This document shows, in pieces, positions 48,639-60,220 of a stretch of 64,000 nt of DNA. Every line of letters starts with the position of its first letter. The stretch's first letter is position 1. The stretch covers positions 376,728 to 440,727 of the forward strand of contig NW_001799189.1 of assembly GCF_000165425.1 (NCBI RefSeq), written 5' to 3'. The position numbers and the translations under genes were made by a program. Below the pieces are notes generated by a model that worked only from the letters and a program-made list of their open reading frames with translations, made no database searches and was not told where the DNA came from. Source of the DNA: Paramecium tetraurelia. Taxonomy: Eukaryota > Ciliophora > Oligohymenophorea > Peniculida > Parameciidae.

Positions 48639-49667
48639 TCAATCCTATATTTAACTGTTAATTTATGGGTTGATTGTGTGAGAACTACATTTTCTTTTGG
48701 AATTCTTATCTTGAATAGAATCAGAGTCCCCTTCAATTTCTACGTTTTGTTATTTTATTTGACTCTACTCATCATTTTTTTTCATTTCAATATTTTACCT
48801 TTAATTTTCATCTTCTTCTTATTCCACATTCGGATTTACTTGAGCATTTCTGACTTTTTTAGAACTACAACTAATTATATTAGATATGAATGAAAGTTTA
48901 CCAGAATCTTTGAGGAGTTTCTATTTAAACTTGTTATTGGAATTTTTTCTGTCTATTTTACATAATCCAAGAGTAAGTGGTAATTCCTTTGAATTTCAAC
49001 CAAAAGTGGAAAATCATTAGGTTGAAATTAAGAAGAAAGAGAAGACCAACTAAACCTACATTTATCCAAATCCATATCATCATTCTAGGAGATTAAAAGA
49101 TGTATGAAAATATTGCAAAAATAGTAAAGGTGATTCCAAATAGAGATACAAAAACTAATAATTTGAAGAATTCCTAATAATTCTTTTTCCCAACACAATT
49201 GTTCAACCATTTACAATGATGATCAAAATCTGAAACGCATCTAGAAATTTAATTAATCTTCTACCTTTCACAGACCTTACAATGCTTAGTTGTACCACTT
49301 ACATAGCTGTCACAAAATTAACAAAAATAATCATAGAGCTCTTAATCTAATGCTCTAAATATCAATGAACCATATATACATGTTCAATCCATTTCTTTAT
49401 TATATTATAAGATCATCGGTTGGATCGATGTAGGAAGTCTTAAAAGCATAAAAAAAGATCATTAAGGCTAAAAAGTAGAAAAAGGATGCTAAAATAATCT
49501 AGTTAAATTATCCTCCTTACCTAAATTATTAAATCAGTTATTGGGACTATTGCAATTGATACACAACACATCAACTGAATAAAGAATATCATGGTAAAAA
49601 CTTGGAAAGGGTGTTTCGGTCTAGTAAAACCATTAATAATTTTATGTTCTCTGCTACTTGTAATCAT
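48639..49667 (-). CDS. DHHC palmitoyltransferase
   Basis: 319 residues after 22-, 25- and 22-nt introns, exact multiple of three. Two TM helices (VFTMIFFIQLMCCVSIAIV; IILASFFYFLALMIFFYA) precede SYIDPTDD, the TTxE-like juxtamembrane motif region. The zinc-binding CRD follows: FCQFCDSYVSGTTKHCKVC, then CVSDFDHHCKWLNNCVGKKN, with the catalytic DHHC Cys. Two more TM helices (FKLLVFVSLFGITFTIFAI; INVGLVGLLFLLNFNLMI) come next, then a cytosolic tail rich in Gln/Glu/Asn. DHHC enzymes add palmitate to cysteines at Golgi, ER or plasma membrane. A hydrophobic plus-strand ORF at 48630-48893 is only the antisense shadow of the tail. Confidence 0.92.
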
Positions 49668-49745
49668 TTAATTTTATTAATCATGATTACTTGTAAGGTA
49701 AAATTCTTGATTAATGATTGTAATATATGATAAAATATATCAATT

Positions 49746-50888
49746 TCATCTTCCAGACCATGAGGCAACTTATTTTTTGAACATAATGATGACTTCATCT
49801 AAAATAGCATTCTCCTCTTGTCTCTTAGCCTTGGCTTCAGCATAATCAGCTCTTCTGCTTTCTAAGTCAGCTTGGGCTTAATCTAAGGCGTCTTGAGATT
49901 CTTATAAGATGATCTTTGATTTAGCTTATTAGGCCAAAGCAGCTTAGATTTACTAAAATTGGAATGATATTGTACAGTAGCAGTTCTGTCAGCAAAGACT
50001 TATTTTCTCTCATATTCAACCTCCAAGGAAGAAATTTCAGCTTCAGATAATGAAACCCATCCGGCTAATTCCCATGATGCATTGATTTCATTCTACTTCA
50101 AGTTTTCCAATGAAGCAGACAATTCAGATTCTAATCCTTCAAGAACACCCAATACTTTTTCAGCTAAGGTAGCTCCATGACCAGATGATGCTCCTTCCTA
50201 GGATGATGATGATTGTATATACTTCTTGTCCATTAGCTAAGGCCAAAAAGGATTTAATTTGATGGTCTTAGAAAAGATTGCTGTATTGTTTCAATTTCTC
50301 AGCAACTGATTAGGCCTTGACTTAGGTAAATTCAAATGAGTCTCCATTGATGATGTAACCAGCAACGTCTTATTTTAAGAGTCTGATGACTTCAAGAGCT
50401 TCTTAGTTGTGTTTAATGGATTTGACGAAAAGTTAATTGCTAAAGCATTAATTATCTTAGAGAGCATCAATTTTTCTTGCGATTTCATCTCTTCTAGCTT
50501 CATTCCAAGCTAAATAATTCTTTGTTTATTTAAGAACTTCTTCATAATTGGCTCTATTCTCAATGGCTTAACTAAAAAGTTTTTAGTTCAGACTTTTAAT
50601 CTTTGTGAATTGTTCGATAGTTCTAAGTGGATTATTATGATTATTTACTATGCACCGACCCATTCATCTGTTTCATTCTTTTAATCTGCAGCAAATTAAG
50701 CATCAATATTTGATTGCTTTAAATCATTGAGTAAGCCAAAAACTGTATCAATAGCATCACTTGCTTTTGTTCCAGTCTATCAGAGATAGCAATAATTTTA
50801 CCTATAATAAAGCAAGGATTTGGTCCTATGTTTTTGAAGCATAGGTTGTTGCTGCAAGAGCGAATAAAACAACAATAATGAATTTCAT
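49746..50888 (-). CDS. trichocyst matrix protein family (second copy)
   Basis: 347 residues after 25-, 26-, 25- and 23-nt introns, exact multiple of three. The signal peptide MKFIIVVLFALAATTYAS is strong. The body alternates coiled coils and short loops with Asp/Glu/Gln/Ala excess: AIENRANYEEVLKQTK, WNEARRDEIARKIDAL, LSEAEISSLEVEYERK, QADLESRRADYAEAKAKR, and it ends KKQVASWSGR. The distribution fits the TMP multigene family: secreted to trichocysts, cleaved, and assembled as crystals. It is clearly different in sequence from the copy at 3197-4365, so it belongs to another subfamily. Confidence 0.88.
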
Positions 50889-51132
50889 ATAATTATTAAT
50901 CAAAAACGTACTCTCATTAAAAACGATAAAAATAAATAAAATGTATCCCCATTATCTTCCCATTATAAACAATTTCAAATAATAATAATTTATTAATCAT
51001 ATCCCTATCATTCATTGATAATGGTTACCCACAAATGAACAGCCTTCTTACAAAGATTTACTCTATAATTTTATATTTATGTAAAATATGCTCTAAATTA
51101 AGATTTCAATTGTATTAAAAGGATTCCATTAT

Positions 51133-51969
51133 TCATTTTTTAAAATAAATCTTCAATAACTTCTCCTTTTTCTCTGAATCAAATTCTTTTATATCATCTT
51201 TCTTTTAAAATGACTCTATGATCTTTTAAGATATATCAGATTATTCCTTTAATTTCTCCTTTTGATTTTCATTCTTTTTTGACTCTATCAATGACCTTAA
51301 TAAAAACCATTCAATATCACATTGCTTATCCAAAATCATTTAAACAATTAACTTAAATACTTTTTCTTAAGGTTTTCTAGATATTCCCTTTTTGTTCTAT
51401 ACTTGAATGTTTCATTATTTCGATCTCTTTTTTGTTTAGTAAAATCATAGAATAATTTTTTTTATAAGATTACATTTACAATGTAGAATTTGAAATATTT
51501 AGTTTTACTTTTAATTACTTCACCTTATTATCAATTAATAATTCATCTTTCATAACTAAGATGTGTAAGAAATAATTATATTCCCATAAGTTTATTCCAC
51601 TTTATTACTTAAATAGAATTATAGTTAATATTTCTTATTTAAATATCTCTTTATGCTTAAAGATATTTGAAAAGGTTATTTTTGTTTCCTTTAGAATTAC
51701 TTCAAATTTAGCACCATTTTCTATTAATTTCTTTGTATTTTTTAAATATCCTCAAACATATCATTATTTACCTTTGACATTTTGTGGTTTATATAACAAA
51801 GTGTTAATTTGATTTGCCATATTAATAAATGGGAATCATCAGTTTTAATTATTTCTTCCTTAATATCATGAAGTCCTTATCAAATTTTCTTTTTCTTCCT
51901 AAATATTGCATAAAACTAATTTAAAATCTTTAATTTCTACAACTTCTATTTATAATTTTCCTTTGTCAT
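51133..51969 (-). CDS. Lys/Ile-rich protein, gene model incomplete
   Basis: Minus-strand coding is supported at both ends: a start exon MTKENYKQKLQKLK, a middle with DDSHLLIWQIKLTLCYINHK and YFLHILVMKDELLIDNK, and a C-terminal exon with CDIEWFLLRSLIESKKNE and DDIKEFDSEKKEKLLKIY ending TGA at 51133-51135. At least two frame changes occur between them for which the GT...AG pairs are ambiguous because the DNA is extremely A/T-rich. Helical, basic, no signal peptide or TM. The HLL-W and IxL pattern hints at ankyrin-like repeats, but this is weak. Confidence 0.45.
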
Positions 51970-52222
51970 TTTATAATAAATAAAATATTTAAAAAATACT
52001 TCATGCATTATAAAATCTATTCAAGAAAAGACCTAAAGGATGTTCCAATAAACTAATTTCCATGCATAAATTTGAAATCTTAATGATTGCATAAAATAAA
52101 TTATAGATAATTTTATATTAATCAAATAATATTATTAAAATTTAACTAAAATAGTGAGTTCACAAATATAATCACTGTGATCACAAAATTCTTTTGTTGT
52201 AATAGATAAATATAAATAAAAA

Positions 52223-55200
52223 ATGAGGGATAACTTCACTTTAAACAAATAGAATGACTTTCATAGTAACAACTAAAATGAAAAAAGAAAAGACTATATT
52301 ACATTTCAAATTTAGAAGGAATCCAAAAGATTGATTATGCAAGTATTAATCATTTAAAGCATAGGTAGAATGGGGATATACGCTAAAAACAAGATTCAAA
52401 CATTTCACTTTTAAAAAAGAATTTTTAGAAAACAACTACAGATGATTAGAAGTCAAATGATGTGTTTCTAAATAGATTACCAACTGATTAATTTAAGAAT
52501 TTGTAAATTTCTAAGGAAAAATAAACAGGATAAGCTGGAAATAATAAAAATACAGAAATACAAACAGCAAAATATTAGTTGAATAATCACATAAGTGATT
52601 AATTTGCATAATAACAATAATCGATTAAACCTATAAATAAACCTACTATCATTTAAACTAATAATGAGCCTAAAAAGGTAGGATTTACTTCAGACTGTGT
52701 ATTTTGGGATTCTTCAAAGAAGAAGAAAAACACTGATAATTAAGATTAAATAAAAAGAAACAAACTACCCAACAGAGAGGCAAAAAAATCATTTTTCTTA
52801 ATGGAATAAGAGTTAGAAAGAAAAAAATTGGATTCTTTAGACAATAAATATTTATAGGAACAAGGATAAAAATAGGTTGATGAATTGCTAAATGAGGGTC
52901 AATAATATAGTTCAATAGCAATATAGAAAAAAAAGATTAATGAATACAAAGGATCAGTTTAGATAAAAAGTAGCTTCGAAGAACATATTGATAGTTTCCA
53001 ATAACCTGAAAATTAAGTTTTTGAATACAATAAGCTTCTCAAATATTTATTTATGAAAGATTACTTTGAAAATAGAAAATAAGATTTTGAATTCAATCAA
53101 ATACCCACTAATTTTTCAAGTTGGGAGTCATATAGCAAGATATTTCAATAATTTTTCTTAAATGAAGCTTGTGCTTAGATTAAACAAAGCTTTATTGAAT
53201 TCATGTTCAAACTAAAAAAAAATAACAAATACAGGAAACTGTAAATCAAATTAGACGAATCAGAGGCCAATAAAGATGGTACTATATTTTAAATAAGGAA
53301 ACTTTACGAAGAATAAAACATTGAATAAAATTAATAGCAAATAGATGAAGACAATAAATAAACTTAATGTTTGAAAGGGTCAAGTTTTGAAGAGACTAAA
53401 GATGGATACTGCGAGTTAACAACTTTAAAAAACTATTTGGTAATTATCAGCAATAAATTCTAAATTAAGTTGGGTCAATTAAATTAAGTAAATGAAAAAA
53501 CTATGCTTTTCTTTGGGATCTTAATCGAACCTTAGAAAGCAACAGTACTTCAACAAATAAAGGTATAAACTTTTGTTCAACGATAAAAATTCGCCTCTTC
53601 TCGTTGGTACAATGTATTCTTAATACCATTTATGAAGATAACTACCATTATTAGAGAATATTAAACTCTTTCATAATTAAGGTATATGATGACACCCTTA
53701 TTTAATATAATTTATGATCCAAATAGATAATAACACTTGTTGGGAACTGAAATTGGAGGTTCATGGACAGCGTAATTTAGGAATTAAGTTTCAAATAGTG
53801 AATATTTGACTAAGTTTTTTAAATTGGTAGATTAAAAATTTAATAAAAGTCAAGCTAATTCTATAAAGGAAATATTGTAACAAGAGAAAGGCATAAGTTT
53901 ACTTTAGGGACCAGTAAAATTTAATATATATATTTAGCCTGGAACTGGTAAAACTCATACTCTGATTGGAATATTATCTGGGGCTTATGAATATATGAAA
54001 ATGACTGACAAATTTCCAAGAAAAAAAATATTGGTATTTCCTATTTTTAATATAGATCTGTGCTCCTTCAAATGCAGCAATAGATGAAATCATTTTGAGA
54101 ATCATGAGACCAGACAGCTTATTTGATTCAGATGGTAAACCAAGAGAAGTTAAGGTAATAAGGATAGGATTAATCGATGAGGAGAGTGAATTTTCAGATA
54201 CTGTCAAAAAAGTCTCTTTAGAGTATTTAGCCTAGAACATGTTACTAAAATCTTAAATAATAAAATAAGAAGCAGATTAAAAGACAACAGCTGATTTAAG
54301 AATTGATATTTGCAAGATCTAAAATCAAATTAAGAAATTACAGAAAATCAAAAAATAAGATCTAACAGATTAATCTACTTATAGTGAACAACTATCTAAC
54401 TTGAAATCAGATTTGTCAATTAAATAGCAATATCTAGAAAGGATGAGAGCAAAAAAAATACAATATAAGGAATCATATAATTTATTTTGTGAAAAGATTT
54501 TGAACGAAGCTGAAATTATTTGTAGTACTTTGAATTCAAGTGGATCTGAGAAATTATCTAAATATATGGATTAAATTGAATTATTAATAGTAGATGAGGC
54601 AGCATAATGTACTGAGCCTTCTAATATTATTCCATTACGATTAGGAGTTGAAAAGATGATTTTGATTGGAGATCCAAAATAATTGGCTGCTACTACTTTT
54701 TCACCTAGTTCAACTACAGGATTTTATAATAGAAGTTTATTTGAAAGAATTTTGGATAACAATTTCTAACCGCATTTCTTAAATATTCAATATAGAATGG
54801 ATAGTGAAATAAGAAAATTTCCATCCTTTGAATTTTACCAAAACAAACTCATAGATCATGAATCAGTAATTTAAAGAAAGTTACCTGAAAATTATTTTAA
54901 AAAGTAAATGTTATTTCTAGATATTATTGATGGATAAGAAAAAAGAGATAATACTTCTTACATCAATGAAAAAGAAGCTAATTTAGTTATTTAATTGATA
55001 AATAGCATCAAAGAATAATTTAAAACTTAAACTATAGGGGTTATCTCATCCTATAAAGCATAGGTTAAACTTATCTAAACTTTAATTAAATAGAGTAATA
55101 CAAGATTGAAAGATATCGACAATAAAATCTTAAGTGTAAATACGGTTGATTCATTCTAGGTATTATTTAAACTAATATTAGGGACAAGAAAAAGATATTA

Positions 55201-55536
55201 TCATTTTTAGTTGTGTCAGATCATCTGAATGCAAAGGAATAGGATTCTTAAATGATGGCAGAAGAATAAATGTTGCATTAACAAGAGCTAAATTTGCTCT
55301 ATTTGTGATTGGAAATGGATTAACTGTATTTCTTAATTCTATAATAGTTATCCAAAGGATAGCTATGGAGAAACCTTTTGTAAAATATGCAAGAAAGACA
55401 ATTATACAGGAAAATTTAGATTACAGAAGAATTTTCATTTGAAAAAATACTCAACGATGAATGGGAAGATTCCGATAGATAAATGTCAGAAAAATTAATT
55501 GCCAGCATATCATCCTAAAAACTCTCAAAATTTTGA
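52223..55536 (+). CDS. SEN1/UPF1-type superfamily 1 RNA/DNA helicase
   Basis: 1065 residues after introns of 26, 24, 22, 22 and 22 nt, exact multiple of three. The N-terminal ~450 residues are Gln/Lys/Asn-rich and disordered. The helicase core then shows motif [20 protein letters not shown], motif Ia [12 protein letters not shown], motif [12 protein letters not shown] (DEAA), motif III IGDPKQLAATT, motif IV-like [13 protein letters not shown], motif [17 protein letters not shown] and motif [17 protein letters not shown]. This is the Sen1/senataxin subgroup, which unwinds RNA-DNA hybrids and terminates RNA polymerase II transcription. A ~150-residue coiled insert between motifs Ia and II is the prong/stalk region expected in Sen1. 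The intron at 53914-53937 sits inside the P-loop. Confidence 0.92.
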
Positions 55537-55642
55537 TCTTTTATTTTATAGTGCTTTTTACATTTTGTTATAGCTTATTCATTAGTAGATTAAATTCTTA
55601 CTACTTCATTATATCAATTTATAAAGTCTATAATAAGATCAT

Positions 55643-56799
55643 TCAATGTAAAACTTCCTGTTAAAACATTTAAGCCAACTCAGTAAATATCTTTGGTTTC
55701 AAACACATTAGAGCTACAATTTGCATTGCACTGTAGTCTTTATATATTTCCCATTCCAACTGTAAATTATCAAAGGAAGGATTTTGTTTATTTTATTTAA
55801 CTTCTGCCATCGATTTTAGAGTATCATGAACTAGATTTCGAATTTACCTTCCTGCCATTACACTTTTGAGGTTCTTATGATTGTATCTATTATTAGCAAC
55901 ATTATCTTATAGTGAGAATTAAGCTTTTTGTATATAGAAAAGTAGAGAGTGTTATAGACCAGAATTCTTCACTACTTTTTGAGATTTTGAAAAATATCTA
56001 AATATGATATTCTTAAACAATACTTTTTATAGGCTTCCATGCATTCATTAAATAAATCCATTTTCAAATATTTGTTATTTCTATAGGATGTTAACTAGTA
56101 TCTCATTTATTTATTCTCATATTTTATTTAATCAATTTAAGGATCAATTAATTATTCCTACTTTTAACTTGATTGACTTAGTGGTTTTTATGGATAAAAG
56201 GTAGTTTAATACTAGGTTCTCTGAGTATCAGATGTTTTCTTTGATTTTTTCTATTGATGTCTGGCTGCATTGATTTCTCTTAAGAGAACAAGGTTCTTTG
56301 AATTCTGTTTATTGAGTGCTGCATGTTTATATTCAATTACTCTTTTGAGATTCTTACATCTTGTAGTATGTTCAGAAATTTGATTTTATAACTTATTGAT
56401 ATTCTCTGTCAATGCTTCACTATATGTTTTATAATTGTTAACATCTTCAAGTACTTTTCTAATTTCAACACTTTTTTCAATTTTATCTTGCAATTCCAAT
56501 AATGATAAATTATACTTAATTAAGTTATTCTTGGCTCTCTCCAGAGCTTATAAAATAGATCGATATCTAAAATAATAAATCACTAAAATTACCTTTTGCC
56601 AAGATAAGAATCTTGTTTCTCTCTTGTTTCATCGATTGTTGGTTGAAAGTGATCTAAATACTCATCCAATTTTTATTTATCCTCCTGTCTAGAGTCTATT
56701 AATTTTCTATAATTATTCTTTCCATTACTTGACAATTTCACGATAATTTGGAGTAGGTTTCAGAGGTTCAGGTACATAAAATATTTTAGTCAATGACAT
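55643..56799 (-). CDS. coiled-coil protein, unknown
   Basis: 360 residues after 22-, 26- and 26-nt introns, exact multiple of three. The head MSLTKIFYVPEPLKPTPNY precedes helices LIDSRQEDKQKLDEYLDHF, ALERAKNNLIKYNLSLLELQ, YSEALTENINKLQNQI. A basic Ser/Thr/Gln linker (QQKKSKKTSDTQRTQ) splits it from a C-terminal helical part with TLKSMAEVKQ and LEWEIYKDYSAMQI. Likely a basal-body or axonemal linker. No enzyme motif. Confidence 0.6.
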
Positions 56800-56873
56800 A
56801 TAATAAATTTAATAATTGATTATATTCTGATTTAGAAAAGTATTAATAAATTTTATAATAGAGAAAAAACAAT

Positions 56874-57260
56874 ATGAGATTAATTAATAAACAATATATT
56901 TTATTATTAGTATTTTTGTTTTGTAATTAGATCTATAAATAAATATATCCAGTAGAATACTCTTTCATCTACAAAGTTTAATTTATTTACTAATATCTAA
57001 TATCAATTGAAAAAACTCAGATTCCAATTGTTAGATTAGAAGATTCAAAATCAATATTGTTTATTAGAATCTTTATTCCAGTTGATCTAAAAGTTAAAAG
57101 AGGGGATTGCAACTATCAAATAAAATAATATTATTTTATTTTTACAGTGATATTTAAATTAAGATTTCATATATTAGTTATCATTCATTCACCCCCTAAA
57201 TACCTATAGTTAACTTTATTCTTATTATTAGGTCTAGTTCTAAGTCTGCTATTCACTTGA
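56874..57260 (+). CDS. small putative secreted or membrane protein
   Basis: An open frame of 128 codons. MRLINKQYILLLVFLFCNQIY reads as a signal peptide, followed by YPVEYSFIYKVQFIYQ, VRLEDSKSILFIRIFIPVD and a hydrophobic end. The last ~75 bases overlap the 3' end of the convergent PHD gene, so the true end is probably earlier, through an intron not identified. Moderate to low confidence. Confidence 0.35.
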
Positions 57261-58585
57261 AATTCAGAATTCTAATTTTAAGAAATAAGAATTACCTTAT
57301 CCTCTTATTATTATTATTATTGTTATTATTATTGTTATTATTATTATTATTACTATTAAGGCGTAGAATTTATTTTCATTATGGGGGAATCCGCTAAATT
57401 CTATTTCTTAACCATTTTCTTGCCTGCATTCCGTAGACTATCTAAGTCTTGCTTAATTTCATCCTCATAAAGATTAAACCTAAAAGCTTATAATTTCATA
57501 ACATTTATAAATTTACTATATAAAACTTTATTATCTCTTGTGGCAACGAAGTTAATATTTTTCTCTCTCATTCTATTGTCATCGCATTCAACAATTTGCC
57601 TCTATTTTGGTTGGTATTCTTCTGTGGACTTTTCTTATTTCTTTTAGGGTTGAGAATTTTGTTATTGTTTCTTAATGGTTTTAGAGCAATTCAAACAATG
57701 ATATACTTTATTTTCAGTTTCTTCTTTGATGTTTTGATTCCTAAATTTAGCTTCACAATTTAAATGATTCTTTCAAATAATTCAATAGCTTACCCATTTT
57801 TCACAAGCATCGCATTAGATCCACTCCTATTCATCTTAGTCATTAGCACCATTTGAATATACCTGTTGATATTTTATAATAATTCTTAATACCTATTCAC
57901 AAAAATCACAATAATTTCCACGATTGTATAATCTCAAACATTTCTCACAAAATTAGAGAGCCTCTCCTTTTCTTGATTTGGCTTTTCGATCACCTTTATT
58001 ATGGCATTTTTAATTGTGACATTTCTACACTTACTATGGTTCATCATCCTCAACAGTAATGGGATTATTAAAAGTATTAGTTTTCTTTTAATTCCCTAAA
58101 CCCATCTAGCAGATCAATTGATTGGACATGAAAGGATTCAAAGAAGATGGATTAGCCATCTAAAGACTTTTCTGAAAAAGCTTCGTATAATCTAATGCAT
58201 TTAATGCGCCCCCAAAACCTATAATAGAACATAGTAAATTTAAAACTATAAGGGCATTAGATGATAATTATTGGCGAACTTGATGATATCTTACCAAAAT
58301 TGACATTAAACAGATCTTGTGGTTAAAGGGTTCTATTGGCATTGTCTGGAACTTATTGAATTAAGCCTGGAAATAACAATGGTTTCATATTAAGGAAAGT
58401 ACTCAGAAGTTGCTATTATCTAAATAAGGTAATTAATTGCCGAAATATTGTTTAGATCTAATATGGTGATATCATAAGGTGAAAGTGGATTTGGAATCAT
58501 ACCTAAGCTGTTGTTAATATTCCTCAAGTTAAGAGGGAATAAGTTATTGCAACAAAGAATTTTAATTGTTCAACCCAGAGTTCAT
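57185..58585 (-). CDS. PHD-finger protein with polyglutamine tract
   Basis: The clear part (57185-58159) encodes a zinc region: KCHNQKCHNKGDRK, LQFCEKCLRLYNRGNYCDFC, EWIQCDACEKW|NHLNCEAKF, VYHCLNC, an extended PHD-type finger with Cys4-His-Cys3 order plus extra Cys pairs. Two introns (30 and 24 nt) split it. A helical segment (FNLYEDEIKQDLDSLRNAG) follows, then 18 consecutive glutamines (57305-57358) and a basic end ending YRYLGGE. Upstream, exons reading LLSTFLNMKPLLFPGLIQQV and GGALNALDYTKLFQ support a start at 58585, but splicing between 58200 and 58560 is only partly resolved. PHD fingers suggest a chromatin role. Confidence 0.75.
57305..57358 (-). repeat. TAA/CAA trinucleotide repeat coding polyglutamine
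   Basis: On the plus strand the run is TTA repeated with two TTG and one CTA interruptions, 18 triplets. On the minus strand these are TAA (15), CAA (2) and TAG (1), all glutamine in this code. The frame is maintained with the PHD protein on both sides. It would be a wall of stops under the standard code. Confidence 0.9.
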
Positions 58586-59000
58586 ATTATTTTAATGATA
58601 GTTTAAATTAAAATGGTCATTCCCTATTTAATTATTATATAACCTATGTGAACCCAGTTATTTATTTACATATAAACTATTGTTAAGACACTTCAAGACA
58701 AATAATCTATTAGTTTCCTCTTTTAAAAATACACTTATGATAACAAGATAATATTTTATCGTTTTAATATTATTCTCAACAACAAAAAAATCGATAAAAT
58801 TGGGGAAGAAACCTCTTCCTTCTTTTTTCGATTGATCATCAATATTTAATAATCACCTCTTCAGTATTTTAATGAAAACAAGCAGAATTTATTTAAAAAA
58901 ATAATATCAATTGCATTTTTGTAATTAATACTGTTATTTTAATGTTAAAACTTTCAATCTAATATTACTTAATTATTGAACATTGAAAACCTGTTGATTT
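58586..59000. other. divergent intergenic region
   Basis: About 415 bases upstream of the PHD gene. It includes an inverted A/T stretch with AAAAAAATCGATAAAATT and TTTTTTCGATTGATC, about 58785-58840, which could form a weak stem of poly-A/poly-T with GATC/CGAT cores. Functional meaning unknown; no exon. Confidence 0.3.
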
Positions 59001-59232
59001 ATGAATAAAGTTGATTATATCATACTAAAACTCAATAATTGCGTAGATTAAATGAGCAGATTTTATAATAATTAAAATATCTAGCACATATACAAGAAAT
59101 TCAAAAAGCTATATTTTTATTTGAGTTAGATTTAGATCACTTAAGATATAATAATATAAATAATCAATTGCAGCCATTAGAGCTTGTCATATACTCATTT
59201 TGGAAGGTAAATTTTCTTGATTTCTTCTCCTG
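59001..59232 (+). CDS. possible small protein, weak model
   Basis: The frame containing LAHIQEIQKAIFLFELDLD and LRYNNINNQLQPLELVIYSF reads like protein and can be joined to an ATG at 59001 if a very short (17-nt) intron is allowed, ending at TGA 59230-59232. The short intron and the overlap with the minus-strand ORF below keep this doubtful. Confidence 0.3.
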
Positions 59233-59480
59233 ATCATGATGGTGCTATTGACTATAAATATAGAATTAGTAATTATACAGATGCTATTTTCAAGAGTAAC
59301 GCGATGGAGAACATATTTCTAGCACTTTCCAGATTTTAACTTTGATCGAATTTATTTTTCATTCCATTATTATAAACCAATAACATTTTAAGTGTAATTT
59401 GTTTCTGGTTATCTATTTGTGAGGCTATCATCTTATCTGTTTCTAGCTGGAGATGATTATTTTTGCTTAGTGCACCCCAT
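59187..59480 (-). CDS. small MGC-type protein, candidate N-myristoylated and palmitoylated
   Basis: About 88 residues after one 27-nt in-frame intron. The start MGCTKQKQSSPARNRQ has Gly2-Cys3 followed by basic residues, the classical dual acylation signal of peripheral membrane proteins. The rest is polar (SLTNRQPETNYTQNV; QQWNEKQIRSKLKSG) and ends IRRRNQENLPSKMSI. No domain. The same window carries a DHHC enzyme that palmitoylates such sites, but no link is implied. Confidence 0.4.
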
Positions 59481-59668
59481 AAAAATACTCTAAATTTATT
59501 TAAGATTTATAATCTAAATTAGAATTAAATTCTCATTTTTTATATTATTTTATAATTTTTAATAATTTAAGAAATATCTTGAGATTTGTTTCATCAAATA
59601 CACATTTTCACATGTATTATAAATATTGTGTAAATTATAATATTTGAATATATCTCCTTAATAAATAT

Positions 59669-60130
59669 GATTTACTTCTAAAAGTCATCCTAGAGGATAT
59701 TAATGTATAAGAATATTAATGCTTTATCAAAATAGTAATTCGCCTATTTCATCATCTATTCTGTAAAAATATTGATTCTATTACTAAGAATTTTTGATAT
59801 ACTAATCAAAAGGAGGATCAAATAAGCCAAGAAATTCAACTTATAAGATGGAACAGAACATTTAAGTATATCAGTTAAACCTATTATAAAAGACCTTATT
59901 AGTATGATGGTTTTATTATCTAGCAATCTGGCAGAACAGAAATCTTTTGGGATTAATAAAGTTTCAATCAGTATATGTTTTACATCTCGGATTTTATGAA
60001 AGAAGAAAAATGCACAAAATAGAAATAAAGCATCATCTTGGAGCATCAGTATTATTTAGAAAATAATTTGGAACAGTGGAAAACTAGAAAGAAGATTTAA
60101 TCAATTCATTTAATTTAAAATATTGAATTT
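59669..60130 (+). CDS. probable gene, reading frame not resolved
   Basis: Plus-strand sequence from an ATG at about 59669 gives protein-like stretches in more than one frame, for example KKFNLQDGTEHLSISVKPII and DLISMMVLLSSNLAEQKSF. A 31-nt intron near 59722-59752 and a 26-nt one near 59762-59787 look plausible; the 3' part has no resolved end. The open minus-strand ORF 59756-60046 is the antisense of one of these frames. Treat the boundaries as approximate. Confidence 0.35.
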
Positions 60131-60220
60131 AGAGAAAATAGTTATATCATATAAAAAATATATATAATATTTGTATTTAATTATATTTAAACTGTAATTA
60201 TACTGATTGATCATATAAAA

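Noticed and set aside
48630-48893. Plus-strand hydrophobic ORF, and a following small ORF from 48886
   Set aside because: The minus strand carries the tail and last TM helices of the DHHC enzyme here; T-rich antisense of Lys/Gln/Glu codons always looks hydrophobic.
57290-57365. TTA microsatellite as non-coding simple repeat
   Set aside because: The minus-strand frame continues with meaning on both sides, so it is a coding polyQ tract.
58200-58215. CCCCCAAAA-like run as a telomere repeat
   Set aside because: It occurs once and inside coding DNA; Paramecium telomeres are long tandem C3-4A2-3 arrays.
59756-60046. Minus-strand hydrophobic ORF of 96 codons
   Set aside because: Composition is that of an antisense shadow of a polar plus-strand frame; no support from introns or motifs.
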